Below, piece after piece: positions 1 through 7,125 of a DNA stretch of 44,078 bases. The translations under genes and the position numbers were made by a program. The notes under the pieces are model-generated. The model did no database searches. It worked only from the letters and a program-made list of their open reading frames with translations, and was not told the DNA's origin. Positions within the stretch are counted from its first letter, which is position 1, and each line of letters starts with the position of its first letter. This stretch comes from VMCP01 sp964592635 (lineage in GTDB: Bacteria > Bacteroidota > Bacteroidia > NS11-12g > UBA955): NCBI GenBank assembly GCA_964592635.1, contig CAZQFZ010000006.1, positions 1-44,078 of the forward strand. Direction: 5' to 3'.

Positions 1-884
1 CCTCTAATTTGAAATTGCGTTGGCAGGATTTTGATGTATTTGATGCTTCAAAAAATGTAAAAGCAGTTGAGGAATACAATATAAATGGATACCGTTTTAG
101 CCGTGGTTGGGAAGTAAAAGACCCATCTGAAATGGTTTTAGTAGATAGCATCGAACTTGCAGATTCCACAATAGTTGACACAGCCATGAATGACACCGCA
201 ATGAATATTGAAGATTTTGATCGCGGAGATGAATCGTATAATGATTACGATGAACATACTGCTTCAACACGCTATCGTCGTCAAACTCAATGGGGAGTTG
301 GTGTATCGTATATGCAGTTATTTAAAAGTCAAAATGCGTTGAATTCTACCATCAATAAAACGTTGAATACCTATGGAATTGCGTCGATAAATCAATTAAG
401 TGCAATTGGTTTTGAAGCGTGGTTAACGCCAGATAATACCATGACTGGGTTTTCGTATCACGTTAATAATGGCTTGGTTTCAGGATTGAGTGACGAATTA
501 AAATCGCCAGCTGAATATACTTCGAGGTACCTTGGATTTTCCAGTGGCGGAATATTTAAACGTCGATATTATGAAATTGGTTCTGGTGGAACCTATGGTC
601 ATTTTGTACAGAGAATCGTGATGCCTCAATCGGCAACCGGAACTGTGATTTATAATTCAAAGCGTACCGAAGTGATCGAAAATAAATCATTTGTATATGG
701 TTTGTTCATCGAGTCCAAGTTGAAGTTAAAATATCTGTATGTAAAAATTCACGGTGGTTATCAATGGGATTTTTCGGATCGTCGTTGGCAATACAGAGAT
801 CAGTTCATTAATTCATCGGATCGTTTTTCGTTAAGTAGTTTCTACGCCTCCGTTTCTGCAGGTATTTTATTGAATCAAAATTAA
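1..884 (+). CDS. Beta-barrel-like envelope protein, 3' part (5'-truncated)
   Basis: The reading frame is open from the first bases of the window (first full codon at position 3), so the true start lies upstream; the TTG at 9 is only the first start-like codon. About 293 residues are visible. Residues 1-85 (from the TTG) are acidic, with a D/E/S/T-rich linker around 45-80. From about residue 95 the sequence alternates aromatic and polar residues in short strands (GVGVSYMQLF, YYEIGSGGTYGHF, YVKIHGGYQW, SLSSFYASVSAGILL), the pattern of an outer-membrane beta-barrel end domain. No family is recognised. The next gene begins about 38 nt downstream on the same strand, so co-transcription is possible. 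The truncated N-terminus prevents any judgement of signal peptide or cytoplasmic domain. Confidence 0.6.
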   Translation, partial: SNLKLRWQDFDVFDASKNVKAVEEYNINGYRFSRGWEVKDPSEMVLVDSIELADSTIVDTAMNDTAMNIEDFDRGDESYNDYDEHTASTRYRRQTQWGVGVSYMQLFKSQNALNSTINKTLNTYGIASINQLSAIGFEAWLTPDNTMTGFSYHVNNGLVSGLSDELKSPAEYTSRYLGFSSGGIFKRRYYEIGSGGTYGHFVQRIVMPQSATGTVIYNSKRTEVIENKSFVYGLFIESKLKLKYLYVKIHGGYQWDFSDRRWQYRDQFINSSDRFSLSSFYASVSAGILLNQN

Positions 885-921
885 TCGTCGCAGTATGACA
901 TTAAAACATATTTACAATCAC

Positions 922-996
922 ATGAAAGCAAACAGAATTTTTACAAATAGATTATTGAAAAATTTCTTTTTTTGTTTTTGGGGATATCAGGGATGT
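922..996 (+). other. Frameshifted signal-peptide start of the esterase-like gene
   Basis: ATG at 922 opens a frame reading MKANRIFTNRLLKNFFF and then enters a run of seven T (967-973), after which it ends at TGA. One extra T in that run would join it to the 972 frame and give LFLGISGMFVSVKAQ, completing a standard Sec signal peptide (basic n-region, hydrophobic core, SVKAQ cleavage site). The gene as assembled therefore lacks about 15 codons and an ATG. Either the assembly lost one T in a homopolymer, or the gene is truly frameshifted or slips. Confidence 0.72.
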
Positions 997-2927
997 TTGT
1001 TTCTGTGAAAGCCCAAGTTATACCTAAAGCGCATGTTTTTAACTTGAATTCAGAAGATTACATTAACAATGAGGCATTGAAAGAAATTTTCCCAGAAGCC
1101 CGAAAGGCTCGTATTGTTTTAACCGGTGAAAACCATTATCAAGTGGCGTTTAATTCCCTTATGGAATACACCATGATGCGAGCTTTATATGAAAATGCGG
1201 GTTATCGCAATTACATTATAGAAATGAGTCCAAGTAGAGCTCACTATATGCAGCGCTTTATTTGCGATAATGACTCACAAGCATTGCGGTATTTGCAGAG
1301 TGTATCTTCCCCCAGATATATGAAAATCTTCTATTTGCTGCATGATTGGAATCAAAAGTTAAAACCCGAAGATCGTATCAAAATTCATGGGGTAGATGTG
1401 GAACGATTTGAAGATTTATCTGCCGATCGGATGTATGAATTTTTGAAATCGTGGTCAAAAAAGTCGGGAAAGACTATACCGATAGAAATTTTGCAGGACG
1501 TGTTCGATTTCAATCAATACGTTCAAAACAGTTTTGATAATCGTTGGAGCAATTGGGAAAGCCAAAGCGAAAGATTGTCGGGTACAAAATCCTATTTAAC
1601 GGGGTCTAAGTCGTACGATGAAGAAATTTATGCCACGGATACAAGTGCAGCCGAAATAGTAGCTTCTGTGGAAGCATACACCGATGTTGCATTAATTGAT
1701 TTTATTAAAAGTGTAAAGTTCAAGGAAGAATATTACAAGCAATGGTTAGGGTCAGATTACAAAGAGTTTTTATCCTTATTTAGAGATATAGATGATTGCA
1801 ATACTTGGAATCAACTGGATAATTCAGCGTTGCAGCATGCATGGAGAGAAGAGAATATGTTTAGAAATCTTTCCAAATTATTGAATCAGTATCCTCAGGA
1901 AAAGTTTTTTGGTCAGTTCGGAAGATGTCATATAGTTTATTCCCTTTCAGATAAAGATTGCGGATGGTACGATTATCATTCAGTGGTTAACCGATTGAAT
2001 GAACGGCATTTTAAAAATGATAGTAATGCAATTGTATCCATCGGTATCTTTTATAGCAACAAAGAAGAAGATATATCTACCGATAAATATGTTGAATATG
2101 AAGCGTTGAACAAAGAGGTGAAGGCTTTAAAAAAAGTGGTGAGTGAAAAAGTTTTGTTGTATGATTTGAATGATTCAGATAGTCAGTTGAAATTATTGAA
2201 AACCAAATTTCGTTTTGTAATGGTAAATCATTCTAAGGACAGTGATTTAGAAGAAATCAAAGGGGAGTTTGAGGAGCCCAATTATGTGAGTAGAAGCAAT
2301 CGTTGGGATTTTGTTTTGATGCCGTTGGGATTAGAATATACGGAGTTGGATTATGGTCAGTTAAATGCGCATTTTTTGGCATCAGGAAAAGTCATGTCGG
2401 ATCCATCCAAATGGAGAATGCAACACGAACTGGGTTTTCAAAATAGAAACTTTGTTTACACACTTTTTGGAAGCTATACACCCAATGCTTTAGCATTAGT
2501 TCCGCGTTTTGGAGGTGTTTTATTGGATGATACTTCAGGAAGTGTATTTCATAGGGCATGGAACATGGGAGCATTTTTAGGGTACCGGATGAATTTTGAT
2601 AAATGGGATTTGCAATTGGGTGCAGAATTGGCATATCAAGAACAGCAGCTGTTGTTTCAGCCAAAATCGATTGATTTTTTCAATACGCGTTTTGAAGACC
2701 GTGCCGTGGTTCAAAATTCAACTTGGACCGCCGGCGGAAGATTTCAGTTAAACTACCATTTAAACAAGGTTGTTAACATTGGACTACGGATTCGAAGCTC
2801 AAATAATTTGTGGAATGGAATTTATTATTTTGATAAATCGCAAATAGTTTATTCAGATTTTGGAAAGAATTCTGGATTTAATGGATGGGGGGCTTCCTTG
2901 AATGTGAATTTTAGAATTCGCGATTAA
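972..2927 (+). CDS. Erythromycin-esterase-like exported protein with C-terminal barrel-like region
   Basis: The 651-residue frame opens at a TTG. Residues about 40-400 resemble the erythromycin esterase / ChaN-Tiki superfamily: RIVLTGENHYQ, an IIEMSPSRAHY segment, KIHGVDVERFED and later FGQFGRCHIVYS, with conserved Glu and His residues in the expected order. The last 190 residues consist of short amphipathic aromatic strands (HELGFQNRNFVYTLFGSY, LGAELAYQEQQLLFQ, GLRIRSSNNLW) and look like a small outer-membrane barrel or surface domain. The reaction is unknown; macrolide resistance should not be assumed. The frame starts inside a signal peptide: in another frame an ATG at 922 encodes the missing first half (separate entry). 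The stop at 2925-2927 is just before the pssA promoter. Confidence 0.7.
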   Translation: MFLGISGMFVSVKAQVIPKAHVFNLNSEDYINNEALKEIFPEARKARIVLTGENHYQVAFNSLMEYTMMRALYENAGYRNYIIEMSPSRAHYMQRFICDNDSQALRYLQSVSSPRYMKIFYLLHDWNQKLKPEDRIKIHGVDVERFEDLSADRMYEFLKSWSKKSGKTIPIEILQDVFDFNQYVQNSFDNRWSNWESQSERLSGTKSYLTGSKSYDEEIYATDTSAAEIVASVEAYTDVALIDFIKSVKFKEEYYKQWLGSDYKEFLSLFRDIDDCNTWNQLDNSALQHAWREENMFRNLSKLLNQYPQEKFFGQFGRCHIVYSLSDKDCGWYDYHSVVNRLNERHFKNDSNAIVSIGIFYSNKEEDISTDKYVEYEALNKEVKALKKVVSEKVLLYDLNDSDSQLKLLKTKFRFVMVNHSKDSDLEEIKGEFEEPNYVSRSNRWDFVLMPLGLEYTELDYGQLNAHFLASGKVMSDPSKWRMQHELGFQNRNFVYTLFGSYTPNALALVPRFGGVLLDDTSGSVFHRAWNMGAFLGYRMNFDKWDLQLGAELAYQEQQLLFQPKSIDFFNTRFEDRAVVQNSTWTAGGRFQLNYHLNKVVNIGLRIRSSNNLWNGIYYFDKSQIVYSDFGKNSGFNGWGASLNVNFRIRD

Positions 2928-2938
2928 ACTTAATTAAA

Positions 2939-2946
2939 TAACTTTG
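2939..2946 (+). promoter_or_regulatory. Bacteroidota -7 box TAACTTTG upstream of pssA
   Basis: TAACTTTG matches the Bacteroidota sigma-ABfr -7 consensus TAnnTTTG exactly and ends 4 nt before the pssA ATG at 2951. A transcript starting 4-6 nt after the box would begin at or next to the ATG, so the mRNA would be leaderless. No clear TTG -33 element stands at the usual distance. Confidence 0.5.
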
Positions 2947-2950
2947 CGAA

Positions 2951-3727
2951 ATGTTTAGGGAAATACCCAATTTACTGACACTTGGAAATCTTGCATGTGG
3001 ATTACTGGGAATTAATTTTCTAGTGAATTATAATCCATACATGGGTTCAGAAAGTCTTATTTATGCGTTAATCCTGATGGGAATTGCAGGAGTTCTAGAT
3101 TTTTTTGATGGATTTACTGCACGTTTACTTAAAGTTGATGGTGAAATGGGTAAGCAACTTGATAGTTTGGCTGATTTGGTTACTTTTGGTGTGTTGCCAG
3201 GTTTGATTTGGAAGAACTTCATGGATACCACGGGTGCTTGTCCGCCAACAGGTTTTTGTATTAACCAATATGTTTGGTTATTAATCCCATTGGCTGCAGC
3301 ATATCGTTTGGCTAAATTCAATATTTCTACGGATCAAAAATTAAATTTTAAAGGAATTCCCACTCCAATAACGGGATTGGCATTGGCTTCATGGGTGCTT
3401 CTTTTTGATGGTATTTTGGCTGAAGGTTTGAGCTACTCTCAGATACAATCCAATGCGGATTGGAGTTTTTATAAAGTATTAACCAACTTCTATGTGATGT
3501 TGTATATGCCTTTATTGTCATCTTATTTGATGATATCTGATTTAGATATGTTATCATTCAAATTCAATAAGGAAGACGGGTTGAATGTATATCGTATTGG
3601 TTTGTTAATTGTGTTGTTGGGATTATTTGTAGTGAATTATCGCTATGCATTGCCTATATTTTACATAATATACATCATTATTTCACAAGTATCATTTGCA
3701 ATCGTAAATAGAAAAAACAATGAGTAA
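2951..3727 (+). CDS. pssA: CDP-diacylglycerol--serine O-phosphatidyltransferase
   Basis: Integral membrane enzyme that makes phosphatidylserine from CDP-diacylglycerol and serine, the precursor of phosphatidylethanolamine. The CDP-alcohol phosphotransferase signature D-G-x2-A-R-x8-G-x3-D-x3-D is complete (DGFTARLLKVDGEMGKQLD followed by SLAD, about residues 53-75). Five to seven hydrophobic spans cover the rest, and the 258-residue length is usual for the Gram-positive-type family. The start MFREIPN with the following NLLTLGNLACG segment is the common N-terminus, so ATG 2951 is secure. The 3' end overlaps purE by 8 nt, so the two are probably co-transcribed although their pathways are unrelated. 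Confidence 0.93.
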   Translation: MFREIPNLLTLGNLACGLLGINFLVNYNPYMGSESLIYALILMGIAGVLDFFDGFTARLLKVDGEMGKQLDSLADLVTFGVLPGLIWKNFMDTTGACPPTGFCINQYVWLLIPLAAAYRLAKFNISTDQKLNFKGIPTPITGLALASWVLLFDGILAEGLSYSQIQSNADWSFYKVLTNFYVMLYMPLLSSYLMISDLDMLSFKFNKEDGLNVYRIGLLIVLLGLFVVNYRYALPIFYIIYIIISQVSFAIVNRKNNE

Positions 3728-4232
3728 AGTGGGAATTATCATGGGTTCAGATAGTGATCTACCCGTTATGAAAGATGCTGCAGAAATGCTTACCGCTTTA
3801 GGCGTAGAAACTGAAGTTACGGTTGTCTCTGCTCATCGTACGCCAGATCGTATGTATGAATATGCAAAGCATGCTCCAGAAAATGGTATTTCTGTGATCA
3901 TTGCAGGCGCAGGTGGCGCAGCACATTTGCCTGGTATGGTAGCTGCATTAACACATCTTCCGGTAATCGGAGTTCCCGTAAAATCAAGCAATATGAGTGG
4001 AATTGATAGTTTGTATAGTATTGTGCAAATGCCTCCAGGTGTTCCTGTTGCTACAGTGGCAATCAACGGAGCAAAGAATGCGGGTATTTTAGCCGCTCAA
4101 ATTCTTGGTATTACCAATTCAGCTTTGGCGCAAAAGGTAATTGATTATAAAAAGCAAATGGAGTCAGAAGTGCTGGAAAAAGCTGAACGTTTGGAGACCA
4201 TAGGTCATGCTAAATATCTAGGGAAAGATTGA
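3720..4232 (+). CDS. purE: N5-carboxyaminoimidazole ribonucleotide mutase
   Basis: Cytoplasmic enzyme of purine biosynthesis; class I PurE converts N5-CAIR to CAIR. The protein (170 residues) shows the family motifs in order: GSDSDLPVM (residues 9-17) for phosphate binding, SAHRTPDRM (37-45) with the catalytic His39, and IIAGAGGAAHLPGM with the following HLPVIGVPV. The length matches bacterial class I enzymes. ATG 3720 lies inside the last codons of pssA, so translation is probably coupled. No purK is next to it in this window; class I PurE normally needs PurK, which must be elsewhere. Confidence 0.96.
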   Translation: MSKVGIIMGSDSDLPVMKDAAEMLTALGVETEVTVVSAHRTPDRMYEYAKHAPENGISVIIAGAGGAAHLPGMVAALTHLPVIGVPVKSSNMSGIDSLYSIVQMPPGVPVATVAINGAKNAGILAAQILGITNSALAQKVIDYKKQMESEVLEKAERLETIGHAKYLGKD

Positions 4233-4271
4233 TTATAAGGATTTGTTACATCCACTAAACCATTTCAAAAG

Positions 4272-4853
4272 ATGATCATAGTTGGCAATGCTTTACTTTC
4301 GGAGGATATCCTTGATAAGAAATTCGTTTGTCAGTTAGATAAGTGTAAAGGGGCTTGTTGTGTTCAAGGCGATGCCGGTGCTCCTTTGCTTCATGAGGAA
4401 TTACATTCAATTGAAGAAGTAATGGAAAAAGTGAAGCCCTACATGCGCGAATCAGCATTAAAACTCATTGAAGAAACTTCTTTTTTTGCGAGAGATCCAC
4501 GGGATGGTGAATTGGTTACTCAATGCGAAGACTCTGGCGAATGTGTTTTTGTTAATTACGATGAGAAAGGAATAGCCAAGTGCACTATAGAGCAAGCATA
4601 CAATCAAGGCGAAATTGAGTTTAAAAAACCCATAAGTTGTCATTTGTATCCCATTCGAGCCAAGAAATACGGTAGCCATGTTGCACTAAATTATCACAAT
4701 TGGGAAATATGTTCCGATGCCTGCAAAGCAGGTGAGGAATTGAAGGTGCCGGTTTTTCGATTTTTAAAAGAACCTTTGATTCGCAAAATGGGTGAGGAGT
4801 GGTATCAAGAATTGGAACAAGTTGCTGAGGATTGGAGTGCAAATAATTCATGA
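4272..4853 (+). CDS. DUF3109 family cysteine-rich protein
   Basis: A 193-residue cytoplasmic protein of the DUF3109 family, widespread in Bacteroidota and related to the YkgJ/UPF0153 zinc- or iron-sulfur-binding proteins. Cysteines occur in clusters: FVCQLDKCKGACC (residues 18-30), CEDSGEC (about 78-84), KCTIEQ, SCHLYPIR (about 116-122) and ICSDAC (about 141-146). Such spacing suggests a bound metal or cluster. The N-terminus MIIVGNALLSEDIL is the family start. No function is established. It follows purE by 39 nt and may share its transcript. The next gene is convergent. Confidence 0.85.
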   Translation: MIIVGNALLSEDILDKKFVCQLDKCKGACCVQGDAGAPLLHEELHSIEEVMEKVKPYMRESALKLIEETSFFARDPRDGELVTQCEDSGECVFVNYDEKGIAKCTIEQAYNQGEIEFKKPISCHLYPIRAKKYGSHVALNYHNWEICSDACKAGEELKVPVFRFLKEPLIRKMGEEWYQELEQVAEDWSANNS

Positions 4854-4913
4854 AACAAATAACTATTTTCCGGCTTTTGAATTGCCATCCGAACACACTG
4901 TAGTTTTCGGGTG

Positions 4914-4955
4914 ATTGGCGCTTATCTCATTACGATTGGAGCTTATTTCATTACG
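4914..4955. repeat. Two tandem 21-bp units
   Basis: Units at 4914-4934 and 4935-4955 are identical except for two positions (ATTGGCGCTTATCTCATTACG versus a copy with A at position 6 and T at position 13). They lie in the 214-nt space between convergent genes. No start codon precedes them in a frame long enough to be convincing. Confidence 0.8.
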
Positions 4956-5015
4956 GGTATTTAGTTGACGAATACACAGAGAAGTGCTGTATATGTTTAT
5001 CAAGCGGACTGGAAC

Positions 5016-5038
5016 TAAATCAGGTTCTCACTGATTTA
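5016..5038. terminator. Hairpin between convergent genes (weak terminator candidate)
   Basis: TAAATCAG and CTGATTTA form a perfect 8-bp stem around a 7-nt loop, downstream of both the DUF3109 gene (+) and the prenyltransferase gene (-). Neither strand has a U-tract right after the stem, so termination is uncertain. Confidence 0.35.
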
Positions 5039-5067
5039 TGGATTGGCTAAGCGATTTGATTTACAGT

Positions 5068-5925
5068 TTAGCTCACTAAGCACGACAATAATCCTAAAAA
5101 CATGGAAAGCTTTAGCCAGTGGGAAACATGTCGGTAATCTTTCTTAGTAGAGGCTTTAATAATCTTGTAAATGATAAACGATACGAGCGGAATGATAAAT
5201 AATCCCAAGAAAGCCCAATAAAGGGCCTGTTGAGCGAAGAATCCAACCATAATGAGCGTTGTTATAGCTAAAATAAGGAAAAAGATTGCAAGTATTTTTG
5301 ATTTCCTCTCTCCACTTTGAATGGCAAATGTTTCAAATTCTTGAGCTTTATCGCCTTCAATATCTTCAACGTCTTTGATTATTTCACGTGCAAAGGTGAC
5401 AAAAAAAGCGATACTAGCAAATTCTGCAAAGTAGGCTTTGCTGACTTGGTAAACGCCTCTAGATGCAATATATACCACCATTCCTGCGATTAATGAAACC
5501 AATAAGTTGCCCATGATATATTCTCCTTTAAAGTCGCTGCTGTAAAAATAGAGTAGCACAGCTATAACAATGCACAGAATTCCCATCCCCAAACCGGTAA
5601 AAAATCCCAATAAAATTCCAATTGCGGTTAGAACAATGTAATAAATACGTGCAGTTTTTAATGAAATATGACGCGCAGCAATTCGTTTATGAGGACGATT
5701 TATAGCGTCAGTTTCTATATCAAAAACATCGTTAATTACATATCCGCCTGCGGCTACAAAAATAGAAGCTAATGTAGTCGTTATTGCTTCAGGAATTCGG
5801 ATGTTGGACCAATCGTACCATGCCAATCCGTGGTGAATTCTTGAAGATGACAAATAAAACAGCACTTGAGTAAATGCAGTTAAAAGGAGATTAATGGGAC
5901 GAATTATACCGAAATAGTATTTCAT
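5068..5925 (-). CDS. UbiA-family prenyltransferase (geranylgeranylglycerol-phosphate type)
   Basis: Polytopic membrane prenyltransferase of 285 residues. Both Asp-rich motifs that bind Mg-prenyl diphosphate are present: NDVFDIETDAINRPHKR (residues 65-81) and DVEDIEGD (185-192). Eight or nine hydrophobic segments surround them. Among UbiA enzymes the NDVFDIETD.INRP form with the second DxxDxxGD motif resembles the set annotated in Bacteroidota as geranylgeranylglycerol-phosphate geranylgeranyltransferase, an archaeal-type lipid enzyme; the substrate in Bacteroidota is not known to me. MenA or heme O synthase are less likely from motif form. It lies 42 nt downstream of def and is probably read with it. 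Confidence 0.8.
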   Translation of the reverse strand: MKYYFGIIRPINLLLTAFTQVLFYLSSSRIHHGLAWYDWSNIRIPEAITTTLASIFVAAGGYVINDVFDIETDAINRPHKRIAARHISLKTARIYYIVLTAIGILLGFFTGLGMGILCIVIAVLLYFYSSDFKGEYIMGNLLVSLIAGMVVYIASRGVYQVSKAYFAEFASIAFFVTFAREIIKDVEDIEGDKAQEFETFAIQSGERKSKILAIFFLILAITTLIMVGFFAQQALYWAFLGLFIIPLVSFIIYKIIKASTKKDYRHVSHWLKLSMFLGLLSCLVS

Positions 5926-5967
5926 CGGAGTAAATATAGGTAAATTAATGAGTTAGCCACTCGTTTT

Positions 5968-6519
5968 TTAGCGGTGTGCAAACTTCATTTTATAATGCGC
6001 ATTGGTGCGTCCTTTGGAAATGGATTCCAATCTGCGTTTTAACATGGTTCTTTTCAATGGCGGGATTCGATCGGTAAATAATATACCTTCGATATGGTCG
6101 TACTCATGTTGAATAATTCGGGCTGCCATTCCTCCAAAAGTTTTAGTGTGTTCTTGGAAGTTTTCATCGAAATAATGAATGGTTAATTCGCCTTTTCGTT
6201 TCACGTTTGCACGTACATCTGGTATGCTTAAGCACCCTTCTTCAAATTCCCATTCTTCTCCAAATTCCTCCATTATAGTTGCATTGATGAATACCTCTTT
6301 GAATCCTTCAGGTTGAATATCATCGATTTCAGAGCCATCCACAATAAAAAGTCGAATGTCTTTTCCGATTTGGGGTGCTGCCAAACCTATTCCGTTGGAT
6401 TCATACATGGTTTCAAACATGTCGGCAATTAACTTTTTCAATTCTGGGTAATTGGCATCAATTTCTTTTCCTTTTTTTCTAAGGACAGGTTGGCCATATG
6501 CGTAAACGGGCAATATCAT
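5968..6519 (-). CDS. def: Peptide deformylase
   Basis: Metalloenzyme that removes the formyl group from nascent N-terminal methionine. All three motifs are intact: GIGLAAPQ (residues 43-50), EGCLSIP (94-100) with metal ligand Cys96, and QHEYDH (137-142) with ligands His138 and His142 and catalytic Glu139. Length 183 matches type I deformylases of Bacteroidota. ATG at 6519 overlaps the 3' end of ruvX by 4 nt, a typical translational-coupling overlap, so the ruvX-def pair forms an operon probably extended to the prenyltransferase gene. Confidence 0.97.
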   Translation of the reverse strand: MILPVYAYGQPVLRKKGKEIDANYPELKKLIADMFETMYESNGIGLAAPQIGKDIRLFIVDGSEIDDIQPEGFKEVFINATIMEEFGEEWEFEEGCLSIPDVRANVKRKGELTIHYFDENFQEHTKTFGGMAARIIQHEYDHIEGILFTDRIPPLKRTMLKRRLESISKGRTNAHYKMKFAHR

Positions 6520-6929
6520 GCTATTTTTTGTAAGTAGGTTTGGAGTATAAGTGTGGCTGAAACTGTGTCGAGCACGCCTTTTTCTTTGCGTTGATTTTTT
6601 TTCAATCCCATGGTGTGCAACTGTTGTTGAGCATCGTGACTGGAAAATCGCTCATCAATAGTTTCTACTGGGATTTGAGGATAATTGTTGTTAAGCCATT
6701 CGATAAATTGCTTGACATATTGAGTGGCATCGGTGTCTTCGCCTGTAAGGTTTACGGGCATGCCAACAACAATACATTCTAAAGATTCAGACGTAGTATA
6801 TTTTTTTAACCAGTCAGGAAAAGTGGTTGCTTGAATCGTTTCAAGCGGCTGAGCAAACATTTTTAATGGATCGGTAACGGCTAATCCAATGCGTTTTAGA
6901 CCGAAATCAATTCCCAATATTCGCGACAT
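6516..6929 (-). CDS. ruvX: Putative pre-16S rRNA nuclease / Holliday junction resolvase-like YqgF
   Basis: RNase H-fold nuclease of 137 residues (YqgF/RuvX family), implicated in 16S rRNA 5'-end maturation. It shows ILGIDFGLKRIGLAVTDPL (catalytic Asp8), VVGMPVNLTGEDTDA, ETIDERFSS (second acidic residue) and a C-terminal DTVSATLILQ (third acidic residue). Start ATG 6929 is fixed by the conserved MSRILGIDFG beginning. A perfect -7 box lies 4 nt upstream (separate entry). It overlaps def by 4 nt. Confidence 0.94.
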   Translation of the reverse strand: MSRILGIDFGLKRIGLAVTDPLKMFAQPLETIQATTFPDWLKKYTTSESLECIVVGMPVNLTGEDTDATQYVKQFIEWLNNNYPQIPVETIDERFSSHDAQQQLHTMGLKKNQRKEKGVLDTVSATLILQTYLQKIA

Positions 6930-6933
6930 ACTG

Positions 6934-6941
6934 CAAAGATA
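6934..6941 (-). promoter_or_regulatory. -7 box TATCTTTG directly before ruvX
   Basis: On the minus strand TATCTTTG matches TAnnTTTG exactly and is followed by CAGT and then the ruvX ATG, so transcription would start at or next to the start codon. The spacing is the same 4 nt as at pssA and the M49-like peptidase. A -33 TTG at the usual distance is not evident. Confidence 0.5.
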
Positions 6942-6959
6942 CGCGAATTGAACGCGATT

Positions 6960-6992
6960 AAAAAAAAGAGTCGCCCAAGGGAGCGACTCTTT
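6960..6992 (-). terminator. Intrinsic terminator of groSL
   Basis: AAAGAGTCGC (6965-6974) and GCGACTCTTT (6983-6992) form a perfect 10-bp stem around an 8-nt loop. On the minus strand the hairpin runs directly into eight U (complement of the A-run 6960-6967). It lies about 135 nt after the groL stop and just before the ruvX promoter, separating the two units. Confidence 0.88.
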
Positions 6993-7029
6993 CTATTATT
7001 TGGAATTGGAATCAAGTTCAGTTTGACTA

Positions 7030-7063
7030 AACCTATTGAATTCTGAATATTCAAGAATAGGTT
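7030..7063. other. Second inverted repeat in the groL 3' region
   Basis: AACCTAT-TGAAT at 7030-7041 pairs with ATTCA...ATAGGTT at 7049-7063, leaving a 3-nt bulge. It sits between the groL stop and the terminator hairpin and would form a stem in the groSL 3' untranslated region, possibly stabilising the transcript. No protein match. Confidence 0.4.
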
Positions 7064-7125
7064 GGCGAACTAGATTGAATTTTAGGAATTTTTACCATGT
7101 AAGGATGCTGTTTCTCCTTAAGAGA

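Noticed and set aside
972..2927. Macrolide-resistance gene
   Set aside because: Only the broad esterase/ChaN-like fold is supported; the exported form with a barrel-like end is unlike known resistance esterases.
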